A stretch of 64,000 nt of DNA, taken from contig NZ_CP076326.1 of assembly GCF_018771565.1 (NCBI RefSeq), positions 2,921,785 to 2,985,784 on the forward strand. The letters run 5' to 3'. Under the pieces are notes generated by a model, which saw only the letters and a program-made list of their open reading frames with translations, searched no databases and had not been told where the DNA came from. Positions 1-8,410 of the stretch are shown piece by piece; within the stretch, counting starts at the first letter, position 1, and every line of letters starts with the position of its first letter. The translations under genes and the position numbers were made by a program. This stretch comes from Thermoflexus hugenholtzii. Lineage in GTDB: Bacteria > Chloroflexota > Anaerolineae > Thermoflexales > Thermoflexaceae.

Positions 1-956
1 TGCAACCCGGGGAAACCCTTTACCGCATCGCCCTGCGTTACGGCACCACGGTGGAACGGCTGATGGCCCTGAACGGCCTTCGCAACCCCCACCGGATCTT
101 CGTCGGGCAGCTCCTCCGGATCCCCGAGGAGGCCCCTGGGACGCCGGCCGCCTGGCCGGCACCCTTCCAAGACATCCGGCTCGGTCCGGCGCCGGCGGTG
201 CAGGGACGGGTCTTTCCGGTGCGGGTGCGGCTTTCCCAGCCGGCTACCCTGGAGGCGCGCTTCCTGGGCATCGCCTTTCCGCTGGCTCCCACCCCGGAGG
301 GCGGGGAGGGCTTGATCGCGGTGCCCGCCATGCAGGCCCCAGGGGTCTATTCCCTGGGGGTGACCGCCCGCACTTCGGACGGCCGGACGGTGCAGGTGAG
401 CCTTCCGGTTCAGGTGGTGGCTGGTCCCTACGGTCGAGAGGCCATCCGCCTGCCGCCCGATCGCCAGGGTCTGCTGGACCCCGAGCTGCTCCGTGTGGAG
501 CGGGAGAAGGTGCTGGCGGCCTGCACGCCCTTTGAACCGGAACGGCGCTGGCAGGGACCCTTCCGGTATCCGGTGGCCCGGCCGGAGGTGACCTCCGAGT
601 TCGGTACCCGTCGCTCGTATAATGGGGGTCCTTACTCCAGCTATCACGAGGGGCTGGACCTGCGAGGGAGCGCTGGAACGCCGGTTTATGCCCCGGCAGA
701 CGGCCTGGTGGCCCTGGCGGAGGCGTTGGTGGTGCGGGGCAACGCGGTGATCCTGCGCCACGGATGGGGTATATGCAGCGGCTACTGGCATCTCCAGGCC
801 GTAGCGGTGCGGGAGGGTCAGACGGTGAAGGCAGGGGATCTCCTGGGCTATGTGGGGAACACCGGCCTCTCCACCGGGGCCCACCTCCACTGGGAGATCC
901 GGGTGCGGGGGATCCCGGTTGACCCCCGACAGTGGGTGGAGGGACCCCTGCCGTAG
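1..956 (+). CDS. LysM / M23 metalloendopeptidase, 5' end missing
   Basis: The gene runs in from before the window; the open frame is readable from base 3. The first ~43 residues form a LysM peptidoglycan-binding repeat (GETLYRIALRYGTTVERLM, then VGQLLRIP). A GTG at 51 lies inside this repeat and is not the true start. A middle region of beta-rich sequence is followed by a C-terminal M23 peptidase domain with the zinc motifs HEGLD (645-659) and HLHWE (882-896). M23 enzymes cut peptide cross-links of peptidoglycan, and LysM anchors them to the wall. The protein is therefore probably exported, but the signal sequence is outside the window. It converges with the next gene over 19 bp with no obvious terminator. 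Confidence 0.9.
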   Translation, partial: QPGETLYRIALRYGTTVERLMALNGLRNPHRIFVGQLLRIPEEAPGTPAAWPAPFQDIRLGPAPAVQGRVFPVRVRLSQPATLEARFLGIAFPLAPTPEGGEGLIAVPAMQAPGVYSLGVTARTSDGRTVQVSLPVQVVAGPYGREAIRLPPDRQGLLDPELLRVEREKVLAACTPFEPERRWQGPFRYPVARPEVTSEFGTRRSYNGGPYSSYHEGLDLRGSAGTPVYAPADGLVALAEALVVRGNAVILRHGWGICSGYWHLQAVAVREGQTVKAGDLLGYVGNTGLSTGAHLHWEIRVRGIPVDPRQWVEGPLP

Positions 957-975
957 CGTGGTGGGAGGGGTGAGA

Positions 976-2277
976 TCAGGACGATGGCCCCAGGGGTTTG
1001 CCCTCCGAGAGGGACCAGAGGGCGGGGGGGACGAGCATCCCCTGCCGCCCGATGAGCAGCCCGACTCGCGCCCGCTGTGCCGCCTCCAGGGCCCGATGAT
1101 CCAGGGCCCGTCCGAACACCACCGGCAGCACCGGATCCCCCACCCCCTGGGCCTGCAGGCGCTCGCGGGCTTCCGGGTGCCGCAGGATCCGCTCCACGAA
1201 CTCGGTAATGGAGCGGGCCCACACCTTCGCTTTGGCCGAGACTAACAACCAGGCCTCCCGGCCGTCGGGCAGGCGGGCCCGGGCCAGGCCATCGACCTCG
1301 CCGAGGCCGTCCAGGGTGATGGAGACCACGGGGGTCAGCAGGGTGCCGCCCTGCTGGGCGATCCATTCCTGGAGGGCCTGGACCATATGTTCTTCAGTGA
1401 TGGGGCCGATGATCTGGCCGAAGTGGTCCAGGGTGCGCTGGAACTGTTCCTGGCGCAGAAGGACCTGCTGGAGGATCTCCTCCGTGCGGCGCTGGGCTTC
1501 GGCCAAGGCGCGGACCTCGGCGCTGAGCTCGGCGAAGCGGCGGTCGGTTTCGGCGCGGTGGGCGACGAATTCCTCGTAATGCCGGCGCTGGGCTTCGGCC
1601 AGTTCAGCGAAACGGCGGTCGGTTTCAGCGCGATGGGCGGCCAGGGATTCCTCGGTGCGGCGCTGGGCTTCGGCCAGCTCGGCGAAGCGGCGGTCGGTTT
1701 CGGCGCGGTGGGCGGCGAATTCCTCGTAGTGTCGGCGCTGGGCTTCGGCCAGCTCGGCGAAACGGCGGTCGGTTTCGGCGCGGTGAGCGGCCAGGGATTC
1801 CTCGGTGCGGCGCTGGGCTTCGGCCAGCTCGGCGAAGCGGCGATCGGTTTCCTCCCGATAGGCCAGGAACTCCTGGCGGTGGGCGGCGAACTCTTCGTAG
1901 TGCCGGCGCTGGGCTTCGGCCAGCTCGGCGAAGCGGCGATCGGTTTCCTCCCGATAGGCCAGGAACTCCTGACGGTGGGTGTTGAAGAGCTCGCTCAGGC
2001 GACGAACGGTCTCAGTGAGCTCGGCGAGGCGAGCGTCCGTGTGGGCCTGTTGAGCCAGGAACTCCTGACGGTGGGCGACGAAGAGCTCGCTCAGGCGACG
2101 AACGGCTTCCGCCAGCTCCGCGAAGCGGCGTTCAGTCTCCGCCCGAAGCCCAGCCAGCTCGGCGGGCATGCGGAGGACCTCCTCCGAGGCCAGCAGGGCC
2201 CAGAGGACCTTCCGCCACTCCGGGTGGGTCTCTAAGAGGACCACCAGATCCCGCAGGTCTTCCGCCGTCAGCGCCAT
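976..2277 (-). CDS. coiled-coil repeat protein with nuclease-like C-terminal domain
   Basis: 433 residues. The N-terminal ~45 residues form a short helical domain. Residues 47-274 are a very regular charged coiled coil built from near-identical 32- and 25-residue units (core ETDRRFAELAEAQRR). The last ~150 residues look like the PD-(D/E)XK-type fold seen in DUF3782-like cyanobacterial and Chloroflexi proteins: a GLGEVDGLARA stretch followed by WLLVSAKAKVW resembles a D...xxK core. I infer a restriction-endonuclease-like fold; activity is not shown. It is the last gene of a minus-strand string, 23 bp after the ureohydrolase, with GGGAGG nine bases before the ATG. The exact function is unknown. 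Confidence 0.8.
   Translation of the reverse strand: MALTAEDLRDLVVLLETHPEWRKVLWALLASEEVLRMPAELAGLRAETERRFAELAEAVRRLSELFVAHRQEFLAQQAHTDARLAELTETVRRLSELFNTHRQEFLAYREETDRRFAELAEAQRRHYEEFAAHRQEFLAYREETDRRFAELAEAQRRTEESLAAHRAETDRRFAELAEAQRRHYEEFAAHRAETDRRFAELAEAQRRTEESLAAHRAETDRRFAELAEAQRRHYEEFVAHRAETDRRFAELSAEVRALAEAQRRTEEILQQVLLRQEQFQRTLDHFGQIIGPITEEHMVQALQEWIAQQGGTLLTPVVSITLDGLGEVDGLARARLPDGREAWLLVSAKAKVWARSITEFVERILRHPEARERLQAQGVGDPVLPVVFGRALDHRALEAAQRARVGLLIGRQGMLVPPALWSLSEGKPLGPSS
1456..2139 (-). repeat. tandem coiled-coil coding repeats, 96-bp and 75-bp units
   Basis: Within the preceding gene the units run in order: three of 32 residues, four of 25 residues alternating between a HYEEF and a TEESL version, then one longer final unit. 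The alternation makes a ~150-bp super-repeat (a 25-residue pair). The two unit lengths differ by exactly seven residues, one heptad, as expected if modules were gained or lost in register with the coiled coil. Confidence 0.9.
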
Positions 2278-2300
2278 CGTATGCCTCCCGTCTGGGATGA

Positions 2301-3308
2301 TTATGGCCCGGCGGGCGGACCTGTGTCAATCCCGGATTCGGATTTCACCCCGACCATCCCCCGCCCGATCAGAAAGGCCCATGCGACCGCCGCCGCAAGC
2401 GCCACGGTCCGTCCATCGGGATCCAGAGGTGGAGCGGTTTCCATCAGATCCATCCCCCAGCATGCCGGATGGGCGGCCAACCTCCGCACCAGCGCCAGCA
2501 CCGACGCGGGTAGCAATCCCCCCGGGCTGGGCGCGGACACCCCGGGCGCGCAGGCGGCCTCGAACACATCCATGTCAAAACTGATGAAAAACCCAAGGGT
2601 GCCTGCAGTGACCACCTCCAAGACCTGGGCAGTCAGGACTTCTGGATCCTCCCGATGGACGTGGGCCGCCGGGATCATGTGGACGCCATGCCGGCGGGCG
2701 ACTTCATAATAGGCCCGGCTGTTGCGTCCCCCCAGCAGCCCGATTTGCACCAGATGCCGCCCCTCGACCAGTCCTTCCTCCAGCAGGCGGCGGAAAGGGG
2801 TTCCGCTGGTGATCTCCCCCTCCAGAGGCTCCCGCAGGTCATGATGGGCGTCAAACTGGATCACCCCCAGAGGCTTCCCCAGCCCTTCGATCACCCCCCG
2901 CAGGGTGGCATACGAGAGGCTGTGATCTCCGCCCAGGACCAGGGAGCGCAGGCCCTGACGGGTCACCTCCCGCAGCACCGCCGTCACCCGCCGGTGGGTC
3001 TCGTGGATATCCGTGTGCACCACGGCCACATCCCCCAGGTCCACCAGCCGGAGGCCTTCCGCCAGATCTACCCCGCTCTCCAGATCGAAGGCTGTCATCC
3101 GATAAAGGGCGCGGCGGATGGCCGCAGGGGCCTCCCGGGCACCCCGCCGGCCGATCACCGCGGTGTCAAAGGGGATGCCGATCACCGCCACATGGGCCCC
3201 AGCCGGATCCGTTTGCAGCAGATCCGCGATCCGCACGTCCCGGGGATCCGGGGGGACCGGGGAGCGCTCGGGCGGGCGCAGCCAGGGGAGCGGGGGGAAG
3301 CCCGTCAT
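2301..3308 (-). CDS. ureohydrolase (agmatinase / formimidoylglutamase family)
   Basis: 335 residues, matching the arginase-agmatinase family length. Manganese-binding motifs are all visible: GGDHS, FDAHHD and SFDMD. After the last motif the usual DP is replaced by EA, followed by CAPGVSAPSPGG; the APGVSAP sequence is more typical of formimidoylglutamase (HutG-like, formimidoylglutamate to glutamate plus formamide) than of agmatinase. No other histidine-degradation or polyamine gene is nearby, so the substrate is open. The ATG at 3308 was chosen because it overlaps the acpS stop (ATGA); the frame extends further upstream only through acpS. Confidence 0.85.
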   Translation of the reverse strand: MTGFPPLPWLRPPERSPVPPDPRDVRIADLLQTDPAGAHVAVIGIPFDTAVIGRRGAREAPAAIRRALYRMTAFDLESGVDLAEGLRLVDLGDVAVVHTDIHETHRRVTAVLREVTRQGLRSLVLGGDHSLSYATLRGVIEGLGKPLGVIQFDAHHDLREPLEGEITSGTPFRRLLEEGLVEGRHLVQIGLLGGRNSRAYYEVARRHGVHMIPAAHVHREDPEVLTAQVLEVVTAGTLGFFISFDMDVFEAACAPGVSAPSPGGLLPASVLALVRRLAAHPACWGMDLMETAPPLDPDGRTVALAAAVAWAFLIGRGMVGVKSESGIDTGPPAGP

Positions 3309-3721
3309 GAACGGCGCTCCGAGGGAAGATCGAGAGGGGGAAGCCCTCCGATGGAGGCCACTACCGCGATGGCGAACCCCCCGTCGTGGGTCATGCTCAC
3401 CGCCCATTGCTTCAGGCCCAGCACCCGGGCGCGCTCCGCGGCCCATCCCCGCAGGTGTACGTGAGGCTGTCCCCGGTGGTCCGGGAGGATCTCCACGTCG
3501 TGAAATCCGATGCCCTCGCGGGCCATGATCCGAAGGCCCACCCCCAGGGCCTTGGCGACAGCCTCCTTGGCCGCAAAGCGGGCCGCATACTCAGCCACCC
3601 GCCCGCGGCATGCCTGCCGTTCGGCCGGCGTGAAAACCCGCCGGAGCAGACGGTCCCCGAAGCGGGCGATGGCCTGCTCCATCCGTCGGATCTCCAGGAT
3701 ATCCACTCCGATCGCGATCAT
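3305..3721 (-). CDS. acpS: holo-[acyl-carrier-protein] synthase
   Basis: 138 residues, the AcpS size. It transfers phosphopantetheine from CoA to a serine of acyl carrier protein, activating it for fatty-acid synthesis. The magnesium-binding aspartate is in IAIGVDILEI at the N-terminus, and the second signature is RFAAKEAVAKALG. The C-terminal ~20 residues beyond the conserved VSMTHDGGFAIAVV strand are extra. It lies 27 bp after the alpha/beta hydrolase and overlaps the ureohydrolase by four bases, so the three genes are probably co-transcribed. Confidence 0.93.
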   Translation of the reverse strand: MIAIGVDILEIRRMEQAIARFGDRLLRRVFTPAERQACRGRVAEYAARFAAKEAVAKALGVGLRIMAREGIGFHDVEILPDHRGQPHVHLRGWAAERARVLGLKQWAVSMTHDGGFAIAVVASIGGLPPLDLPSERRS

Positions 3722-3748
3722 CCGCGCGCTGTGACTCCGAGAAGGGAT

Positions 3749-4534
3749 TCAGGCATCCGGATCTGTGCGGGAGGCAATCTCCGTCAGGAAGGACCGGATC
3801 GCTTCGGCGACGGCTTCGGGCTGCTCCAGCATCACCATGTGGCCTGCCCCCTCGATCCGCACCAGCCGCGCGCCCGGGATATGGGCCGCCAGATATTCCG
3901 CATATTTGAAGGGCGTCATCCGGTCCGCTGTCCCGCCGATCACCAGGGTGGGGGCTCGGATCTCCCCCAGGCGGCCCATCACGTCGAAGGCGTCGCACGC
4001 CCGATAATCCCCTTCCATCACCCGGGGGTCCGCAGAGAGGAGCATGCGGCGTCCTTCCTCCACCAGCCGAACCGGTGGATCCACTCCCCAGCTCCACTCG
4101 GTGATGAGCTCGACCGTGCGGTGGAAATCGGACCGCAGGCCTTCAAGGATCTGAGGGCTGACCCGGAGGCGGGCCCCGGTGGCGATCAGGATCAGCCCCG
4201 CCACGCGCTCCGGATGGTGGAGGGCCGCCCACTGGGCGATGGCTCCGCCCATCGAGTGACCCACCCAGATGGCCGGCGGCAACCCCAGGGCGGCCATCCA
4301 CTCCACCACCACCCGGGTGTAGTCCGCGATGGAGGAGCGCCCGCGCCCCCGGGACCGGCCGTGGCCGGGCAGATCCAGCGCGTAAACGGTCGCCCCCGGG
4401 AGGTTCCGCAGCGCCCCGGGCCACACCAGATGGGACTCCCCGGCACCGTGGATCAGGAGCAGGGTGTGACGCGCGTGGACATCGGTGTGAACAGCGTAAA
4501 AAATACTGTCCTCGCCGACCGGTTGTTCCGGCAT
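3749..4534 (-). CDS. alpha/beta hydrolase
   Basis: 261 residues of a single alpha/beta-hydrolase domain. The oxyanion-hole HGAG is in LLLIHGAGESHLVWP, the nucleophile serine is in VGHSMGG, the acid is in GGTADRM and the histidine in GAGHMVMLEQPE. The family includes esterases, C-C bond hydrolases and haloperoxidase-like enzymes; the substrate cannot be read from sequence. The ATG at 4534 is preceded by GGAGGT at good spacing; a longer frame upstream overlaps the peroxidase gene and has low-complexity Cys/Gly/Pro composition, so it was rejected. Confidence 0.88.
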   Translation of the reverse strand: MPEQPVGEDSIFYAVHTDVHARHTLLLIHGAGESHLVWPGALRNLPGATVYALDLPGHGRSRGRGRSSIADYTRVVVEWMAALGLPPAIWVGHSMGGAIAQWAALHHPERVAGLILIATGARLRVSPQILEGLRSDFHRTVELITEWSWGVDPPVRLVEEGRRMLLSADPRVMEGDYRACDAFDVMGRLGEIRAPTLVIGGTADRMTPFKYAEYLAAHIPGARLVRIEGAGHMVMLEQPEAVAEAIRSFLTEIASRTDPDA

Positions 4535-4553
4535 CGCGACCTCCGGGATCCGG

Positions 4554-6794
4554 CTATCCCAAAAGCTGCACCAGCAGCTGGAGCAGCCGCCAGTAGGCCC
4601 GCCGGACCGGCCCTGGCCAGTCCGGCCCGGGCAGGAAGGGTGGGAAGGCTCGGGCCCCCGCTTCCCGCCACAGGTTATCCCATCCGCTGGCGTCCCACAG
4701 CAGGTCCGCCCCTGGCAGCCCCGCCGCCCGCACCTTCGGATCCGGGTTGAATCCATTGTGGACCAGAACGTTGTCGTGGATCCAGTTGCGCTCCGGGATG
4801 GCCCCCACGTCGAAGACCGTCCCCTTCGGGAAGACCTGGTGCAGGCCCACCACGGCGATGCCCACCGAGGCGTTGTCCCGGATCTCGTTGCCGGTCACCT
4901 CGGTCTCATCCGCCGCCATGATCAGGATCCCGGTCCCCGAGGGGACGTTGCCCACAATGGCCCCCGGTTTGGCAAAGTTGGGTCCGTTGTTGCGGATGAT
5001 GCGGTTGCCGATGATCCGGTTGCGGGAGCCTACCTTCGACTCTAGATTGGGCAGGACGAAGACCAGCAACCCGGCCGCGTTGTCGTGCGCGTAGTTGTTC
5101 ACCACCGTGATGTTCACGGAGTTCTCCACCTCGATCCCGCTGACGTTGCCGTAGGCCTCGCTGTCGCGGATCACCCCATTGCGGGATTGACCGATGTAGA
5201 TGCCGGTGTCCCAGGCCCCGGTGGCCACCACCCGTTCGATCAGGATGTCCTCGCTGCCCACCGGATACACGCCGTAAGCCCCGGTGTCCTCGGTGACCAC
5301 GTCCCGGATCACGATCCCCCGGGCGCCGGGCACCACGATGCCATTGTTGGTGTAATGGCGCACGATGAAGTTCTCCACCGTGAACCCGTCCCGGGTGGCG
5401 ATGATGCCGTCCCCGCGTATGCTTTCCCCGTCCAGGATCGGCCGCTGGCCGTCCCGGACGATTCCCCTCAGGGTGAGGTTCTCCACCTCTACTACCAGGG
5501 ACTCCCGGTAGATCCCGGGCTCCACCAGGATGGTGTCCCCGGGGCCGGCCTGATCCAGGGCCGCCTGGATGGACTCACCGGGTCGGACCACCCGGGTCTG
5601 CGGAGCGCGAGGAGGTTCCGACGCGGCGGCGGCCCCCACGTTGTAACGGGCGGCCACCGCGCGAGCGGGGTTCTCCAGGCGGGGCACCACCGGCAGGCCG
5701 GAGGGGACGGATTCGGGCACCGGGGGCATGGCCGATTCATCCGTCAGGGCATACAGGAAGGCCACCAGGTCCTCGCGTTCCTCCGGGCTCAGGCGGAAGG
5801 ACTGGATCTTGCTGTCTAAGTTCGGCAGATCCATGCCCCGGCCCCGTCCTCCGCCATCTTTGTAGAAGTCCACCACCTCCTCCAGGGTGGCGAAGATCCC
5901 GTTGTGCATATAGGGCGCGGTGAGGGCCACGTTGCGCAGGGTGGGCACCTTGAAGGCCCGCTCGTCCCGAGGGGAGCCGGTGACCTCCGCGCGGCCCCGA
6001 TCCGCCGGCCCTCCCGGGAGATCCGGCACCCCAATGACCCGGAAGTCCGAGGAGCCGAACAAGGGGAGCGTGTGACACTCAAAGCATCGGGTGCGGCCGG
6101 AGCGGAAGAGGTTGAGGCCGCGTCGCTGGGCGGGGGTGAGGGCTGCGGCGTCGCCGGCGGCGAAGCGATCGAAGGGAGAGTTCCGGCTGACCAGGGTGCG
6201 CTCGAAAGCGGCGATGGCCTTGGCGATGTTCTCAAACGTCACCGCCGAGCCGTCCCGGCCCCCGAAAGCCCGGTCGAACCGCTCCCGGTATTCCGGGATC
6301 GCCTTCAGGGCCCGGACCAGGCGCTCCGGGTCCGTGGCCATCTCCCGAGGATCGGTGAGGGACATACGGGCCGCCTCCTCCAGGGAGGTGGCGCGCCCGT
6401 CCCAGAACAGGCGGCGCAGGTAGCCCACGTTCCAGAGGGTGGGGGCGCCCCGCCGCATCGGCTGCCCATCGGCCCCGATGGATCGTCCCTTGCCATCGGT
6501 GAAGCCGAGATCCGGATGATGGCAGGTCGCACATGAACGCGTCCGATCGCCCGAGAGGATCGGGTCGTAGAACAGGAGCCGACCCAGCTCCGCCTTCTCG
6601 GGGGTCTGGGGGTTGTCCGGAGGGATGGGCATCGGGGGGAAGGGGCGACGGAGGGCCCCGGTCGCGCCGGGCATCCCATCGGACAGACCGCCTGGGGGAA
6701 GATCCGGGGGAACCGGCCAGAAGGCCGCGATCAGGAAAAGCGTAATGAGGAGCAGCACCAGCCCGCCGCCGATTCGAATTCCCCAGCGTTTCAT
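4554..6794 (-). CDS. diheme cytochrome-c peroxidase fused to a parallel beta-helix domain
   Basis: 746 residues. Residues ~7-27 are a signal anchor or uncleaved signal. Residues ~40-370 are a MauG/bacterial cytochrome-c peroxidase domain with two c-type haem motifs, CATCH (C88, C91, H92) and CFECH (C237, C240, H241), and the conserved AFKVPTLRNV and PYMHNG segments. After a ~40-residue Pro/Ala linker, residues ~395-690 form a right-handed parallel beta-helix (NosD/PbH1-like), opening with PGESIQAALDQAGPGDTI and rich in Asn/Val/Ile turns such as ENSVNITVVNNYAHDNAAG. The protein is probably on the outer face of the membrane. The start at 6794 has GGAGG eight bases upstream and begins the hydrophobic segment; an ATG 16 codons earlier does not. 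Confidence 0.88.
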   Translation of the reverse strand: MKRWGIRIGGGLVLLLITLFLIAAFWPVPPDLPPGGLSDGMPGATGALRRPFPPMPIPPDNPQTPEKAELGRLLFYDPILSGDRTRSCATCHHPDLGFTDGKGRSIGADGQPMRRGAPTLWNVGYLRRLFWDGRATSLEEAARMSLTDPREMATDPERLVRALKAIPEYRERFDRAFGGRDGSAVTFENIAKAIAAFERTLVSRNSPFDRFAAGDAAALTPAQRRGLNLFRSGRTRCFECHTLPLFGSSDFRVIGVPDLPGGPADRGRAEVTGSPRDERAFKVPTLRNVALTAPYMHNGIFATLEEVVDFYKDGGGRGRGMDLPNLDSKIQSFRLSPEEREDLVAFLYALTDESAMPPVPESVPSGLPVVPRLENPARAVAARYNVGAAAASEPPRAPQTRVVRPGESIQAALDQAGPGDTILVEPGIYRESLVVEVENLTLRGIVRDGQRPILDGESIRGDGIIATRDGFTVENFIVRHYTNNGIVVPGARGIVIRDVVTEDTGAYGVYPVGSEDILIERVVATGAWDTGIYIGQSRNGVIRDSEAYGNVSGIEVENSVNITVVNNYAHDNAAGLLVFVLPNLESKVGSRNRIIGNRIIRNNGPNFAKPGAIVGNVPSGTGILIMAADETEVTGNEIRDNASVGIAVVGLHQVFPKGTVFDVGAIPERNWIHDNVLVHNGFNPDPKVRAAGLPGADLLWDASGWDNLWREAGARAFPPFLPGPDWPGPVRRAYWRLLQLLVQLLG

Positions 6795-6894
6795 GATGGC
6801 CCCTCCGAAGATGGGATGTGCAGTGAGAGGCGATCGGCCCATGCCCTGCCCTCGGAGCCTGCCGGAAAGGAGGGTGGGAGGACGGGCCGGATCG

Positions 6895-7098
6895 TCAGAG
6901 CTGCGTCGGCCGGGAGCAACGGACGATCCGTCGGACCCGGCGCTCGAACTCCCGACGGGGCATCAGGACCCGGCGCCCGCAGGTGAGGCAACGGATCCCG
7001 ATGTCCGCCCCCACGCGGACCACCTGCCACTCCGTGCCGCCGCACGGATGCGGCTTTCGTAGCTGCACCACATCGTCCAGATGGATCTCCAGGGGCAT
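6895..7098 (-). CDS. DUF951 small zinc-ribbon-like protein
   Basis: 67 residues, the normal DUF951 length. It opens [20 protein letters not shown], followed by W[13 protein letters not shown] and CLTCGR; the three cysteines together with H17 could bind a metal. The family is widespread in Firmicutes and Chloroflexi and its function is unknown. GGAGGGA lies just upstream of the ATG. It sits 42 bp downstream of the HAD gene and 100 bp upstream of the peroxidase. Confidence 0.9.
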   Translation of the reverse strand: MPLEIHLDDVVQLRKPHPCGGTEWQVVRVGADIGIRCLTCGRRVLMPRREFERRVRRIVRCSRPTQL

Positions 7099-7140
7099 GG
7101 CCTCCCTCCGCCTGAGGAGCCGACGGGGCCCTTGGAAGGC

Positions 7141-7749
7141 TCAGCGTGTCCCGTTGAGCCATTCCTGCAGCTGCCTGAGGACCTCCTCTGGATCTCGGAA
7201 CAGGATCCCATGCATGCCCAGGGCGCGGGCCGCCTGCACGTTTTCGGGGAGGTCATCGAGGAAAGCCGTCGCCTCCGGGGGAAGGCCCAGGCCCTCCAGA
7301 GCGCACCGGTAGATCCGGGGGTCCGGCTTCAACAGCCCCACCTCGGCGGAGATCACCACCACGTCGAAGAGCTCCAGCAGACCCAGCCGGCGCAGCACCT
7401 CCCGCAATCCGGACCAGGCGTTGCTGATCAGGCCGAGAGGGATGCGGCCTTTCCACCGCCGCAAGGCCTCCACCAGGGGCTCGTTCAGGCGGTCCCCGGC
7501 GAAGAAACGCTCGCGCAGCCGATGGAGAGCCTGCGGATCGGTGATCCCCAGGCGCTCCCCGACGGCCTGCCAGAAGGCCGGCTCCGGGAGCTCTCCCCGC
7601 TGGGCGCGCAGGGAGAGATCGCTGGCGAAGAGCAGCGCCTCCAGCGCTTCCCGGCTCATCCCCAGCTCTCGGGCCAGCTGCTCCCGGGGGGAGAGGTCCT
7701 CCGTCCGCACCAGCACGCCCCCGAAGTCCACGATCACAGCCCGTCGCAT
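7141..7749 (-). CDS. HAD-superfamily (IA) hydrolase
   Basis: 202 residues. Motif I is VDFGGVL, so the nucleophile Asp is present but the usual second Asp two positions later is Gly, as in the YihX/epoxide-hydrolase N-domain branch. Motif II is LISNAW, the lysine is in [10 protein letters not shown] and the acidic motif is FLDDLPEN. Enzymes of this branch remove phosphate from small sugar phosphates or similar compounds. It is the first gene of the minus-strand string. A TAGACT hexamer at 7780-7785 (minus) could be its -10. Confidence 0.87.
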   Translation of the reverse strand: MRRAVIVDFGGVLVRTEDLSPREQLARELGMSREALEALLFASDLSLRAQRGELPEPAFWQAVGERLGITDPQALHRLRERFFAGDRLNEPLVEALRRWKGRIPLGLISNAWSGLREVLRRLGLLELFDVVVISAEVGLLKPDPRIYRCALEGLGLPPEATAFLDDLPENVQAARALGMHGILFRDPEEVLRQLQEWLNGTR

Positions 7750-7796
7750 TCCGGAGCTCCCTCCGCCGAGGATGATTTTAGTCTATCCGATCAACA

Positions 7797-7827
7797 GGGG
7801 CCGGGAAATGGAGAAATCCCCGGCCCC
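7797..7827 (-). terminator. GC-rich hairpin after the VOC gene
   Basis: GGGGCCGGG (7797-7805) pairs perfectly with CCCGGCCCC (7819-7827) across a 13-base A-rich loop. It lies 30 bp downstream of the VOC stop codon and upstream of the HAD gene, so it probably separates two minus-strand units. No U-tract follows, so termination is uncertain. Confidence 0.4.
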
Positions 7828-7857
7828 ATGTGCCCCACCGAGATGGGGTTGCTGGGC

Positions 7858-8274
7858 TTAGGGCTGGGGTTCGGGAGGCGCGACCTCGCCGCCCTCAGAG
7901 GCCCGACGGCGCCGCGGGGCCTTCGGGCGTAGCGATTGCACCAGATGATGGGGGTTCCCGTCGGGATCATAGAACGTTCCGATGATCATCACCCCGGGAA
8001 CCTCCACCAGATCTCCCACCTGAACCCCCAGGCGCTTCAGGCGCCGGAGGGTGCGCTGGGCGTTTCGCACCGGGAACATCGCCCCGCCTCCGGAGCCCGC
8101 CGCCCCCTGATAGAGCAGGATCCCCGGGCCGCGGGGAGGGCCGAACTCCACCCACCGGCCCTCCGGGTCCTCCTCCCGAAGGGGCAGCCCCAGGGTCTCC
8201 CCATAAAAGGCCTTCGCCCGCGCCAGATCCCGCACCGGGCACAGCACCCCCTGCACTTTGCGCACCATCGGCAT
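7858..8274 (-). CDS. VOC (glyoxalase/bleomycin-resistance fold) protein
   Basis: 138 residues with one VOC module: two beta-alpha-beta-beta-beta repeats, beginning VQGVLCPVRDLARAKAFYGE and ending FYDPDGNPHHLVQSL. Typical metal-ligand positions are only partly conserved, so dioxygenase, isomerase or binding roles cannot be told apart. The last ~25 residues are a basic, Pro/Arg-rich tail. GGGAGGT precedes the ATG, and a perfect TATAAT lies 30 bases upstream of it. Confidence 0.85.
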   Translation of the reverse strand: MPMVRKVQGVLCPVRDLARAKAFYGETLGLPLREEDPEGRWVEFGPPRGPGILLYQGAAGSGGGAMFPVRNAQRTLRRLKRLGVQVGDLVEVPGVMIIGTFYDPDGNPHHLVQSLRPKAPRRRRASEGGEVAPPEPQP

Positions 8275-8303
8275 CGCGACCTCCCGGCATGGAGTTTGCC
8301 TCC

Positions 8304-8332
8304 ATTATAGTCTCACCCTCATCATTGGTCCG
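8304..8332 (-). promoter_or_regulatory. promoter of the VOC gene
   Basis: Reading the minus strand, CGGACC (8327-8332) lies 17 bases before a perfect TATAAT (8304-8309). This predicts a start near 8297 and a 5' leader of about 22 bases. The 136-bp gap to the divergent UbiD-type gene has no clear plus-strand promoter; TACACT at 8372-8377 is the best -10 candidate. Confidence 0.55.
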
Positions 8333-8410
8333 CTCTAAATCGGTCAGGGGGCCGGGGAGGGGGAATTTCGATACACTATGGGGGAACGAGGCTCTGGGAG
8401 GAGGTGGAGG

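Noticed and set aside
1387-2235. Open plus-strand frame of 282 codons opposite the coiled-coil gene
   Set aside because: It is the mirror of the repeat, Gly/Ala/Glu-rich with the same period, and has no ribosome site. The minus strand gives a coherent protein.
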